Positions 27,649 through 36,028 of a stretch of DNA of 64,000 nt are shown here, in pieces. Numbering within the stretch: position 1 is the stretch's first letter; each line of letters begins with the position of its first letter. Position numbers and translations under genes: made by a program. The notes beneath the pieces were generated by a model. It was not told the origin of the DNA. It saw nothing but the letters and a program-made list of their open reading frames with translations, and did no database searches. Origin of the DNA: Acinetobacter oleivorans DR1 (GTDB lineage: Bacteria; Pseudomonadota; Gammaproteobacteria; Pseudomonadales; Moraxellaceae); the NCBI RefSeq assembly GCF_000196795.1, contig NC_014259.1, forward strand, positions 124,001-188,000, read 5' to 3'.

Positions 27649-27802
27649 AAAAAGAGAAAACCCGCATTTAATCATCCTGATCATGCGGGTCTCATTTCAA
27701 CGTCCAATGTCACATCCTTGCAAATAAACTTATCATAAGTTTATTTTATCTTCCTACGGCGTCCTATCCTTTTGCGTCATCCTGACTGCTTCCCTGTGCC
27801 GT
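27649..27802 (-). ncRNA. Candidate Csr/Rsm-type (CsrA-binding) small RNA
   Basis: An unannotated RNA of about 154 nt in the 455-bp gap between the YffB-like gene and crc. Eight GGA motifs fall on its strand (complement of TCC at 27791, 27780, 27767, 27762, 27752, 27715, 27703 and 27675), most as AGGA. Two are displayed in identical hairpins: GTC-AGGAT-GAC (27776-27786) and ATC-AGGAT-GAT (27671-27681), the latter in the loop of the terminator. An 11-bp perfect hairpin with a 3-nt loop lies at 27722-27746. The 3' end is an ACCCGCAT/ATGCGGGT stem followed by TTTTCTCTTTTT. GGA-in-loop arrays are the signature of RNAs that titrate CsrA/RsmA. No open reading frame of note is present. The family assignment is inference. 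Confidence 0.65.
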
Positions 27803-27808
27803 GCAGCT

Positions 27809-27837
27809 ATAATGCCCTTAAAGATGTTTAAGAAAAA
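27809..27837 (-). promoter_or_regulatory. Predicted promoter of the small RNA
   Basis: The minus strand reads CATTAT (-10, 27814-27809) with only a T-rich, poor -35 region, which suggests activator dependence. A CTTACA half-site (27863-27858), like half of the Pseudomonas GacA box, lies about 60 bp upstream of the predicted start. The match is to a half-site only. Confidence 0.4.
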
Positions 27838-27878
27838 TACTCAAAAACGACATATGCTGTAAGCGAAAACGACAATGC

Positions 27879-27898
27879 AAGTGAACAAGTGTTCACTT
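27879..27898. promoter_or_regulatory. Perfect 9-2-9 palindrome overlapping the crc stop codon
   Basis: AAGTGAACA and TGTTCACTT separated by AG, a fully symmetric dyad. It has no T-run in either direction, so it is not a terminator. The AGTGAAC..GTTCACT pattern resembles operators of TetR-type lipid regulators (the DesT box). It lies about 77-96 bp upstream of the predicted small-RNA start. Whether it regulates that RNA is unknown. Confidence 0.4.
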
Positions 27899-28721
27899 AC
27901 TCTTGAATTTTATAGTCGATGATAACAGGCGCGTGGTCGCTAAACCATTGATCTTTAAAGACCCATGCGTTGGCTACACGTGTTTTCCAGTCTGGTGAAC
28001 ATGCTTGATAGTCAATACGCCACCCTACATTTTTTGCACGAGCTTGCCCTCGATTTGACCACCATGAATAAAGTTCTGCTTCGGCGCGAACTACACGGAA
28101 AGTATCGACATAGCCAAGCTCATCGTAAATATGGTCAAGCCATGCACGTTCATGAGGTAAACAACCAGATGATTTCTGGTTACCTGACCAGTTTTTGATA
28201 TCAATACGTTTATGAACAATATTGTAGTCACCACAAATGATGACTGACTTGTTTTCATCACGCCATTGTTTCAAGATTTTTGCGTATTCACCTAAAAATA
28301 AATCTTTACGTGCTTGCGCTTCTTCACCACTTGAGCCTGAAGGTAAGTATAATGATGCAATATGTACCGGATGTGACAAACCTAAATCGAATTCCGCAGA
28401 AATAAAGCGGCCTTGACTGTCAGCTAGCTCAAATCCTAAACCATCTTTAACAGAGACGAAGGGTAGGCGGCTATATATCGCAGTCCCCGCGTAACCTGCA
28501 CGCTCTGCTGGAAAGAGATGGGTATGCCATCCTTCGGGTCTAAATTTTTCAGTCCATTGTTCATGGGTAATGCGGCTTTCCTGCATGCATACGACATCGG
28601 CATCTGATTGTTCTAACCATTCAAGTAAGCCTTTCGTTACTGAAGAACGTAAGCCATTTACGTTAATGGAAACGACTCGAAGAATTTTTACATCACTTGG
28701 ATACTGATCCTTTGGTATCAT
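27897..28721 (-). CDS. crc: Exonuclease III family protein, probable catabolite repression control protein Crc
   Basis: A 274-residue member of the ExoIII/AP-endonuclease fold. By position next to pyrE, and by 'ASLYLPSGSSGEEAQ' and 'KNWSGNQ...GCLPHERAWLD', it corresponds to Crc of Pseudomonas and A. baylyi, which works with Hfq to repress translation of catabolic genes. Unlike P. aeruginosa Crc it keeps the ExoIII catalytic set: Asn in 'SINVNGLR', Glu in 'MQES', Asp and Asn in GDYN, Asp in 'WRIDYQ' and Asp-His in 'SDHAPV'. It could therefore still be an active nuclease. The start is ATG 28721; an upstream TTG at 28739 is less likely. Divergent from pyrE, with 38 bp between the start codons. 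Confidence 0.85.
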   Translation of the reverse strand: MIPKDQYPSDVKILRVVSINVNGLRSSVTKGLLEWLEQSDADVVCMQESRITHEQWTEKFRPEGWHTHLFPAERAGYAGTAIYSRLPFVSVKDGLGFELADSQGRFISAEFDLGLSHPVHIASLYLPSGSSGEEAQARKDLFLGEYAKILKQWRDENKSVIICGDYNIVHKRIDIKNWSGNQKSSGCLPHERAWLDHIYDELGYVDTFRVVRAEAELYSWWSNRGQARAKNVGWRIDYQACSPDWKTRVANAWVFKDQWFSDHAPVIIDYKIQE

Positions 28722-28759
28722 GCGAAAATTTAACCTCAATTGTGAATTTGGAGCACCTC

Positions 28760-29410
28760 ATGACAACGCCTGTGTCATTTCACCCGCAAGCATTTATCGA
28801 ACTCGCATTATCACGCGGTGTGCTTAAATTTGGTGAGTTTACTTTAAAATCTGGACGCGTGAGTCCTTATTTTTTTAATGCAGGCCTACTCAACGATGGT
28901 GAAGCTTTATCTCTTTTAGCGCAAGGCTATGCTGATAAATTAACACAATGCCAAAATGTTGATGTGATTTTTGGACCAGCTTACAAAGGTATTCCTTTTG
29001 TAGCAGCGACTGCTGTTGCTTTGTCGCAAGTGCATAACAAAAGTGTTCCATGGGGCTTTAACCGTAAAGAAGCGAAAGATCATGGTGAAGGCGGTGTTCT
29101 AGTTGGTGCTGCGGTTGAAGGTAAAAAAGTCTGGATTATTGATGACGTAATTACCGCAGGGACAGCGATTCGTGAAGTTGTAACGATTTTGAAAAATGCT
29201 GGCGCAACTATTGCGGGCGTTTTGGTGGCATTAGATCGTCAAGAACGCGGTCAAGGTGAGCTTTCTGCAATTCAAGAAGTTCAAAAAGAATTAGAAATTC
29301 CTGTGCACGCACTCATTACCATGAAAGATTTAATGGATTATTTAGAGGCAAAAGGCGAAAAAGAAGCGCTAGCAAACATGCAAGCTTATCGCGAGAAATA
29401 CGGTATCTAA
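28760..29410 (+). CDS. pyrE: Orotate phosphoribosyltransferase
   Basis: Converts orotate and PRPP to OMP in pyrimidine synthesis. The 216-residue protein shows 'LKFGEFTLKSGRVSPYFFNAG', 'FGPAYKGIPFVAATAV' and the PRPP loop 'VWIIDDVITAGTAIRE'. The start is ATG 28760, behind TTTGGAG. Divergent from crc across 38 bp, so each promoter probably overlaps the other gene. Ends in the terminator at 29415. Confidence 0.97.
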   Translation: MTTPVSFHPQAFIELALSRGVLKFGEFTLKSGRVSPYFFNAGLLNDGEALSLLAQGYADKLTQCQNVDVIFGPAYKGIPFVAATAVALSQVHNKSVPWGFNRKEAKDHGEGGVLVGAAVEGKKVWIIDDVITAGTAIREVVTILKNAGATIAGVLVALDRQERGQGELSAIQEVQKELEIPVHALITMKDLMDYLEAKGEKEALANMQAYREKYGI

Positions 29411-29414
29411 AAAG

Positions 29415-29452
29415 AAAAAGGCATACCTCTAAAATAGGGGTATGCCTTTTTA
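29415..29452. terminator. Bidirectional terminator between pyrE and the siderophore receptor
   Basis: AAAGGCATACC / GGTATGCCTTT stem extended by CT/AG pairs, between convergent genes, with a T-run on the pyrE side and an A-run for the other strand. Confidence 0.9.
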
Positions 29453-29460
29453 ATACTTAC

Positions 29461-31650
29461 TTAAAACTGATAATTCAAACGTAATAACACATTACGTGGT
29501 GTGCCTGGCATGCTGTCTGAGCGCCAGTATTCTTTATTGGTCAGATTATTCACCGCAAGTGTGACATTCCACGGATCTGCACTATAGCCAATCGCCGCAT
29601 CAACACGGTTAAAACCTTCCATTTTTACTTGATTATTAATATTTGGATAATAAGAGCCCACATAGGTCACGCCCACCTCGGTATACCACTGCTCGGTTGG
29701 TAAATAGCGAACAAATAAATTACCGGTGTTCTTAGATGTGTTGGCTAAATAGTTACCTTCTTGTTCAGGCTTTTGTTTATCTTCTTTCACTTTTGCATCT
29801 GTGTAGCCATAGCCACCGCGGACAAAGACATTATCAAGTACACGACCAATAAAACTAAATTCCAGACCACGAGATTGATGCTGACCCGCTGTTGCCCATA
29901 CTTCTGGTTGCTCATTAGGATTTGGTTTATAGCGGATATTATTTTTACGAATATCAAAGACCGAAAATTGAGTATTTAAACGACTATCTAACCATTCGCT
30001 TTTTACCCCAACTTCGTATTGCTCGTTATATTGAGGCTCTTTATCCATTTTTGTGACATCGGTGCTTCCAGTGACTTGGTTAACACCCATTTGTCCGCCA
30101 AATGGTGCAAAGCTCTTAGAGTAAGACGTATAAAAGCTATGTTCCGGAAGCGGTTGCCATACCAAACCCACATTTGGACTAAAGCTGCCATCTTTTACAT
30201 TACGGTGTTCATTAGTTAACTTGTTGGTGGTTGAAAAATCGAAGTAATCGTAGCGGACACCCATCATCAGTTTAAGTTGGTCACTTAGACCAATTAAATC
30301 TTGAATAAATACACCATAAGTTGTGCCTTCATTATAGTTATGTTGTCTCATCACTAATGGACCATTACCACGACTGTACTCGCGTTCACCTGTGAATGGA
30401 TTAACGTAGCCGTAAATAGAACCATTTTTAGCTTCATTTGCTAAGCGTGGCTCTCGTTGTTCATAAGTCCAGTCTGTACCCATCATGATTTGATGTTCAA
30501 GTTGGCCTGTTTTGAACTTGCCCTTAATATCAAATGTATTGGTGGTGGTCTTATTGCTGGTTTGTTGCCAGTAGTAAATTTGATTGATGTAGCCTTTTTT
30601 AGTGTTGCATTCTTTACCTTTTAGGTCGTTTCCATCTAACCCACAATAAGTTCCAAAGTAAAAGTGATCAAAGTTTTGTTCTGCTTGTCGGTAACTTGCT
30701 GCCCAGTGAAAGTTCCAATCAGGCGCATATTGATAATTCACATCGGTGCGAACCACTTGCAAAATATCATCAACATAATCGCCGTCTTGGGCAAATCCCA
30801 TTTTAATTGAGGTTCCCGTAGGCAAGTTTTCATATGCTGGACCACGATCAGGCACACGACCTAATTTGTCATAGGTATATTGTGTGGTCCAAGTGAGAGT
30901 ACCATCATCATTTTTATAAGTGAAACTTGGTGAAAACATTTCAATTTTATTTTCAATGCCCGAGCGGAAGCTCCCTGACTCACCATATTCTCCAGTCAAA
31001 CGTATTGCTAAATTGTCACTAATGACTTGGTTAATGTCGGCAGTTGTTCCGTAGTTATCATAAGAACCTGCATAAGCACCAACTGAACTTTTAGAGTCAA
31101 AATTGGCGAACTTACTCACCATATTCACAACCCCGCCACCAGCACTACGACCATATAAAACAGAAGCGGGACCTTTTAAAATTTCAATACGTTCGATATT
31201 TGCTGTACTACGACGTACTTGTCCGCTTTCACGTATGCCATCACGGTAAATATCACCTGTATCGGCACCAAAGCCACGAATCGTGATGCCATCACCACGC
31301 ATATCGTAACTGGTTGATACGCCTGGGGTGCCTTGTAGCATAACGCTTAAATCATTTGATCCATAAATTTTATATTTCTGAACATCAATCGTATCAACGG
31401 TTTGAGGAATATCTTTTTTGTCTAAACCGTTACGTGTGACATTGGCTTTGTCATAGTCGATATAACTTTTAATTGGGTCGAGTTCACTCATAGCCTCAAT
31501 TTTTATAGTGGGCATAGTAGCTGCCACTTTCGATGATGAGTCACTCAAGTCTTCTGCGTAGGCACCTTGAATATTCAAGATCATTAAACTGAGTAAGCTC
31601 AGCGGGAAAAGACGCTTAATTTGGGGAGATGATATAGAAATTCTTAACAT
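29461..31650 (-). CDS. TonB-dependent siderophore receptor, Fiu/PiuA-like
   Basis: Outer-membrane iron-siderophore importer of 729 residues. Signal peptide, cleaved after 'GAYA'. The plug domain starts with 'KKDIPQTVDTID' and has 'GDGITIRGFGADTGDIYRDG' and 'IERIEILKGPASVLYGRSAGGGVVNMVSK'. A 22-strand barrel ends in 'VLLRLNYQF'. The plug wording resembles catecholate receptors of the Fiu/PiuA group rather than ferrichrome receptors; substrate not certain. The start is ATG 31650, the signal peptide start; an upstream TTG has no ribosome-binding site. A Fur-box-like site precedes it. Confidence 0.92.
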   Translation of the reverse strand: MLRISISSPQIKRLFPLSLLSLMILNIQGAYAEDLSDSSSKVAATMPTIKIEAMSELDPIKSYIDYDKANVTRNGLDKKDIPQTVDTIDVQKYKIYGSNDLSVMLQGTPGVSTSYDMRGDGITIRGFGADTGDIYRDGIRESGQVRRSTANIERIEILKGPASVLYGRSAGGGVVNMVSKFANFDSKSSVGAYAGSYDNYGTTADINQVISDNLAIRLTGEYGESGSFRSGIENKIEMFSPSFTYKNDDGTLTWTTQYTYDKLGRVPDRGPAYENLPTGTSIKMGFAQDGDYVDDILQVVRTDVNYQYAPDWNFHWAASYRQAEQNFDHFYFGTYCGLDGNDLKGKECNTKKGYINQIYYWQQTSNKTTTNTFDIKGKFKTGQLEHQIMMGTDWTYEQREPRLANEAKNGSIYGYVNPFTGEREYSRGNGPLVMRQHNYNEGTTYGVFIQDLIGLSDQLKLMMGVRYDYFDFSTTNKLTNEHRNVKDGSFSPNVGLVWQPLPEHSFYTSYSKSFAPFGGQMGVNQVTGSTDVTKMDKEPQYNEQYEVGVKSEWLDSRLNTQFSVFDIRKNNIRYKPNPNEQPEVWATAGQHQSRGLEFSFIGRVLDNVFVRGGYGYTDAKVKEDKQKPEQEGNYLANTSKNTGNLFVRYLPTEQWYTEVGVTYVGSYYPNINNQVKMEGFNRVDAAIGYSADPWNVTLAVNNLTNKEYWRSDSMPGTPRNVLLRLNYQF

Positions 31651-31687
31651 AAAAATAAAATCAGTTAACAAAAATAAAAGTATAAAT

Positions 31688-31706
31688 GATAATTATAATC
31701 ATTTAA
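31688..31706 (-). promoter_or_regulatory. Fur box upstream of the siderophore receptor
   Basis: GATAATTATAATCATT matches 15 of 19 positions of the Fur consensus and sits inside a 21-bp near-perfect dyad (31684-31704), 38 bp before the receptor start. It indicates iron repression. Confidence 0.75.
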
Positions 31707-31879
31707 TTGTTTAGAATAAAAGAACTATTGCCTTAAAAAATGACATATTTATTTTTTAATAACTATTTTTTAGGAATGTAATGAGTAAATTAAGCAAACT
31801 ATGTGAATTAACTCATTAGTTTTTCTTGTTAATTTGGTTTTGGAGAGGGGCTTTTACCAATAAAAACTCCTCCTTGGAA

Positions 31880-32092
31880 TTAAGTGTTATTTTTCAGAAC
31901 ATCTAAAATATCCATTTTTGGATCATAATTCTCGTCAATTGTTTTGCAAATTGCTTGTCCAACAATGACATGCGTGCCATTAAAGGTCATGGTTGGCGCT
32001 TCATATAATTCCCAACCATGATTCAGTGCTTTAGTCACTCTTGCACAAAAAGCAGAGTCATCAGGACCAGTTAAATAGCGATAAAGTTTCAT
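31880..32092 (-). CDS. DUF1737 small protein
   Basis: A 70-residue protein with the DUF1737 pattern 'MKLYRYLTGPDDSAFCARVTKALNHGWELY' and 'GQAICKT'. Members are short, soluble and of unknown function. The ATG at 32092 is at the family start, with AGG eight bases upstream. Monocistronic, divergent from gshB. Confidence 0.85.
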   Translation of the reverse strand: MKLYRYLTGPDDSAFCARVTKALNHGWELYEAPTMTFNGTHVIVGQAICKTIDENYDPKMDILDVLKNNT

Positions 32093-32252
32093 GTTTAGCC
32101 TGTAAATATAATGTTTTATGGTCATAGTTTAACTGAATTTACTTAAATTCCAGATCAAGAAATAACAGATAAGGTTTTACTGAAATTAAGAAAAACCAGT
32201 GAAAAATCTCAGCTATACTCATGTTAATTTAAATTTTAAGAAGAGCTTGAGC

Positions 32253-33197
32253 ATGCGTGTACTTGTCGTCATGGATCCGATTGAAACCGTAAACCTTAAA
32301 AAGGATTCAACCATGGCAATGTTGTGGGCGGCGAGCCGTCGTGGACATGAATTAGGTTATGCATTACAGCAAGATTTATATATCGATCAAGGTAAGGCTT
32401 ACGGTCTAATTTCACCGTTAAAAGTTTTTGAAGATTACAATCATTACTATGAGCTTGGCGAAAAGAAAAAAGAATCTATCGCAGCTTATGATGTAGTACT
32501 CATGCGTAAAGATCCGCCATTTGACATGAATTTTGTCTACACGACTTACGTGCTTGAGCAAGCTGAGCGTGAAGGTTCATGGATTATTAATAGGCCTCAA
32601 TCATTGCGTGATTGCAACGAAAAACTTTTTGCAACGCAATTTCCAGAATTACAAGTACCTACACTTGTGACCTCACAACAAAGTTTAATTCGTGAATTTA
32701 TTAAAGAACATGGTGATGTGATTGTTAAGCCGCTTGATGGTATGGGCGGTATGGGGATTTTCCGTTTATACCAAGACGGTGTAAATATTGGTTCTACCTT
32801 AGAAATGCTTACAGAGCTAGGCAACCGTCCAATTATGGCTCAGCGCTATATTCCTGAAATTGTAGAAGGGGATAAGCGTATTTTGATGGTGAATGGTGAA
32901 CCTATTCCTTACTGTCTAGCTCGTATTCCACAAAATGGTGAAGTACGCGGCAACTTAGCGGCAGGTGGTTTAGGCCAAGCGCGTCCGCTTACTGAAAATG
33001 ACAAGTTGATTGCAGCTAAAATTGGTCCTTTCTTACGCGAAAAAGGTTTAGTTTTTGTAGGTTTAGATGTAATTGGTAATTATGTCACTGAAATTAATGT
33101 CACTAGCCCAACGTGTATTCGTGAAATTGATGCTCAATTTGGTACATCAATTGCAGATGATCTATTTGATGTATTAGAAGTTGGACGTTCAGCTTAA
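32253..33197 (+). CDS. gshB: Glutathione synthetase
   Basis: Adds glycine to gamma-glutamylcysteine, completing glutathione synthesis. The 314-residue ATP-grasp enzyme begins 'MRVLVVMDPIETVNLKKDSTMAML', has 'VVLMRKDPPFDMNFVY', the ATP-binding loop 'KPLDGMGGMGIFRL' and 'VGLDVIGNYVTEINVTSPTC'. The ATG at 32253 matches E. coli GshB; the open frame before it has no support. Not in an operon with gshA. Confidence 0.97.
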   Translation: MRVLVVMDPIETVNLKKDSTMAMLWAASRRGHELGYALQQDLYIDQGKAYGLISPLKVFEDYNHYYELGEKKKESIAAYDVVLMRKDPPFDMNFVYTTYVLEQAEREGSWIINRPQSLRDCNEKLFATQFPELQVPTLVTSQQSLIREFIKEHGDVIVKPLDGMGGMGIFRLYQDGVNIGSTLEMLTELGNRPIMAQRYIPEIVEGDKRILMVNGEPIPYCLARIPQNGEVRGNLAAGGLGQARPLTENDKLIAAKIGPFLREKGLVFVGLDVIGNYVTEINVTSPTCIREIDAQFGTSIADDLFDVLEVGRSA

Positions 33198-33204
33198 TTA
33201 TTTA

Positions 33205-33247
33205 TTTCAGGTGGTTTTCCGCGGTATTTATGGGAAATCACCTGAAA
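33205..33247. other. Long stem-loop after gshB, no T-tract
   Basis: TTTCAGGTGGTTTTCC and GGAAATCACCTGAAA form a 16-bp stem (two G-T pairs) with an 11-nt loop, starting 8 bp after the gshB stop. Neither strand has a T-run after it, so it may be an mRNA-stabilising or processing hairpin rather than a terminator. Confidence 0.5.
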
Positions 33248-33434
33248 ATATATGAATTAATAAAATAACAATACTAAATACACCACAGCTTTGTAGGCAT
33301 ATTTTCAAAAAAGCACATCTTTCTGTTATAAACGAGTGAAATTAGCTTTTCGTTAATGAAGCTTTAGGATTAAAATAAACGGCTACAAAAATAGATGACA
33401 ATTTCCATTGTTTTTTGAGTTGAAGAATTAGACC

Positions 33435-34532
33435 GTGACCGATTCACAGCAAAGCAAACCTAAACATGTCATGATGATGGCTGCCGGTACAGGTGGACAT
33501 GTTTTTCCAGCCCTCGCCGTAGCCAAAAAACTTCAACAACAAGGTTGTCAGGTTTCATGGTTAGCCACGCCAACAGGTATGGAAAACCGATTATTAAAAG
33601 ATCAAAATATTCCAATATATCAAATTGATATTCAAGGTGTTCGTGGCAATGGATTAGTCCGTAAAATTGCTGCACCTTTTAAAATTTTAAAAGCCACTTT
33701 AAGCGCAATGCGTTATATGAAACAGCTTAAAGTTGATGCAGTTGCAGGCTTTGGCGGTTATGTTGCGGGACCGGGTGGTTTGGCAGCACGCTTGTTAGGT
33801 ATTCCTGTACTTATTCATGAACAAAATGCGGTTGCTGGTTTTACCAATGCGCAGTTGTCTCGTGTTGCTAAAGTCGTATGCGAAGCATTTCCAAATACAT
33901 TTCCTGCGGATGGAAAAGTCGTTACAACAGGAAATCCTGTACGTCATGAAATCACAGATATTTTAAGCCCAAAGTGGCGTTATGATGAGCGTGCGCAAGC
34001 AGGGCAGCCTCTAAATATTCTAATTGTTGGTGGTTCTTTAGGTGCCAAAGCACTCAATGAACGCTTACCTCCAGCATTAAAACAATTACAAGTTCCACTT
34101 AATATTTTTCACCAGTGCGGTCAGCAACAAGTTGAGGCAACTCAAGCACTCTACGCAGATGCACCAGCCAATTTAACTGTACACGTTTTACCGTTTATTG
34201 AAGATATGGCAAAGGCTTATAGTGAGGCAGATTTAATTATTTGCCGAGCTGGAGCACTCACGGTAACAGAAGTTGCAACAGCAGGTGTGGCCGCAGTTTT
34301 TGTACCACTTCCTATAGCAGTTGATGACCATCAAACTGCAAATGCCAAATTTCTGGCGGATTTCGGTGCTGCAAAAATTTGTCAGCAATCGACTATGACA
34401 CCAGATGTTCTAAATGAATTGTTCACTTCGCTGATGAACCGCCAGTTACTTACAGAAATGGCAGTGAAAGCGCGTCAACATGCCCAACCAAATGCGACTC
34501 AGCATGTGGTTGATCTTATCCAAAAAATGTAA
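33435..34532 (+). CDS. murG: UDP-GlcNAc transferase MurG (lipid II synthase)
   Basis: Transfers GlcNAc to lipid I, giving lipid II, on the inner face of the membrane. The 365-residue GT-B protein has 'MAAGTGGHVFPALAVAKKL', 'GFGGYVAGPGGLAARLLGIPVLIHEQNAVAG', 'VVGGSLGAKALN' and 'ICRAGALTVTEVATAG'. The start is GTG 33435. First gene in this window of the division and cell-wall cluster; murC follows after 11 bp. Confidence 0.97.
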   Translation: MTDSQQSKPKHVMMMAAGTGGHVFPALAVAKKLQQQGCQVSWLATPTGMENRLLKDQNIPIYQIDIQGVRGNGLVRKIAAPFKILKATLSAMRYMKQLKVDAVAGFGGYVAGPGGLAARLLGIPVLIHEQNAVAGFTNAQLSRVAKVVCEAFPNTFPADGKVVTTGNPVRHEITDILSPKWRYDERAQAGQPLNILIVGGSLGAKALNERLPPALKQLQVPLNIFHQCGQQQVEATQALYADAPANLTVHVLPFIEDMAKAYSEADLIICRAGALTVTEVATAGVAAVFVPLPIAVDDHQTANAKFLADFGAAKICQQSTMTPDVLNELFTSLMNRQLLTEMAVKARQHAQPNATQHVVDLIQKM

Positions 34533-34543
34533 TCGGATTTACT

Positions 34544-35992
34544 ATGTCTCCATCAACAGCTGCGAACCAAGCAAAAAAACTGATTAAAGTGCCTGAAATG
34601 CGCCGTATCAAACACATTCATTTTGTGGGAATCGGCGGTGCTGGGATGTGTGGCATTGCAGAGGTATTGGGTAACCAAGGTTATAAAATTTCTGGTTCAG
34701 ACATTAAAGCATCTAAAACTACAGAACAATTAGAGCAAAATGGCATCAAGGTTTATATTGGCCATCAAGCGGAAAATATTAAAAATGCCAATGTGCTTGT
34801 AGTTTCTACAGCGATTGATCCAGAAAATCCGGAAATTAAAGCAGCGATTGAGCAACGTACTCCAATCGTACGCCGTGCAGAGATGCTAGGTGAGCTTATG
34901 CGTTACCGTCATGGTATTGCTGTAGCGGGTACACATGGTAAAACGACAACGACTAGTCTTTTAACGACCATGTTGGCTGAAGAAAACCTTGATCCAACTT
35001 ATGTGATTGGTGGTTTACTTAACAGTACAGGCGTAAATGCTGCATTAGGTGAAAGCCGTTTTATCGTGGCTGAAGCTGATGAATCAGATGCATCTTTCCT
35101 TTATTTGCAACCAATGGCAGCGATTGTAACGAATATCGATGCTGACCATATGGATACCTATGAAGGTAGCTTTGATAAATTAAAAGATACGTTCGTTCAG
35201 TTCCTTCATAACTTACCATTTTATGGTTTAGCTGTCGTTTGTGGTGATGACGCCAACATTCGTGAAATTATGCCGCGTGTAGGCCGTCCAGTCATTACTT
35301 ATGGTTTTAACGAAGATAACGACATTCGCGCAATTGATGTTGAACAAGATGGTATGCGTTCACACTTCACTGTGTTACGTAAAGGACGTGAGCCGCTACG
35401 TTTAACGATTAATCAACCAGGCATGCATAATATTTTGAATGCTTTGGCTGCTATTGGTGTTGCGACTGATGAAGGTGTTTCTGATGACGCAATTAGCCGT
35501 GCTTTAGCAGGCTTCAGTGGTGTTGGTCGTCGCTTCCAAGTACAAGGTGAATTCGAACTTGCCGATGGTAACGTTAAGTTAGTTGATGACTATGGACACC
35601 ATCCGAAAGAAGTAGAAGCAACTATTAAAGCTGCTCGTCAGAGTCATCCGGATCGTCGTTTGGTGATGTTATTCCAGCCACACCGTTACTCTCGTACCCG
35701 TGATTGTTTTGATGACTTTATTGAAGTGCTTTCTCAGGTTGATCAATTATTATTATTGGAAGTTTATCCTGCCGGCGAAAAGCCTATTGTGGGTGCAGAC
35801 AGCCGTACTCTAGCGCGTAGTATTCGTTTACGTGGACAGGTGGAACCGATTTTGGTTGATCCGGTTGAAGGTAATTTGCAAAACATCATGCAAAATGTGT
35901 TACAACCAAATGACTTGTTATTAACGCAAGGTGCGGGTAACGTGGGAGCAATTTCTGTAGAACTTGCACAACACCATTTGTATGTGAAATAA
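34544..35992 (+). CDS. murC: UDP-N-acetylmuramate-L-alanine ligase
   Basis: Adds the first stem-peptide residue, L-Ala, to UDP-MurNAc. The 482-residue Mur ligase has N-terminal 'IHFVGIGGAGMCGIAEVL', ATP loop 'AGTHGKTTTTSLL', 'AEADESDASFLYLQP' and 'VDDYGHHPKEV'. Between murG and ddl, as in the usual dcw order. Confidence 0.98.
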   Translation: MSPSTAANQAKKLIKVPEMRRIKHIHFVGIGGAGMCGIAEVLGNQGYKISGSDIKASKTTEQLEQNGIKVYIGHQAENIKNANVLVVSTAIDPENPEIKAAIEQRTPIVRRAEMLGELMRYRHGIAVAGTHGKTTTTSLLTTMLAEENLDPTYVIGGLLNSTGVNAALGESRFIVAEADESDASFLYLQPMAAIVTNIDADHMDTYEGSFDKLKDTFVQFLHNLPFYGLAVVCGDDANIREIMPRVGRPVITYGFNEDNDIRAIDVEQDGMRSHFTVLRKGREPLRLTINQPGMHNILNALAAIGVATDEGVSDDAISRALAGFSGVGRRFQVQGEFELADGNVKLVDDYGHHPKEVEATIKAARQSHPDRRLVMLFQPHRYSRTRDCFDDFIEVLSQVDQLLLLEVYPAGEKPIVGADSRTLARSIRLRGQVEPILVDPVEGNLQNIMQNVLQPNDLLLTQGAGNVGAISVELAQHHLYVK

Positions 35993-36028
35993 ACAAAAAT
36001 ATTGAATTATCGGGTTAAGGATTTAAAC

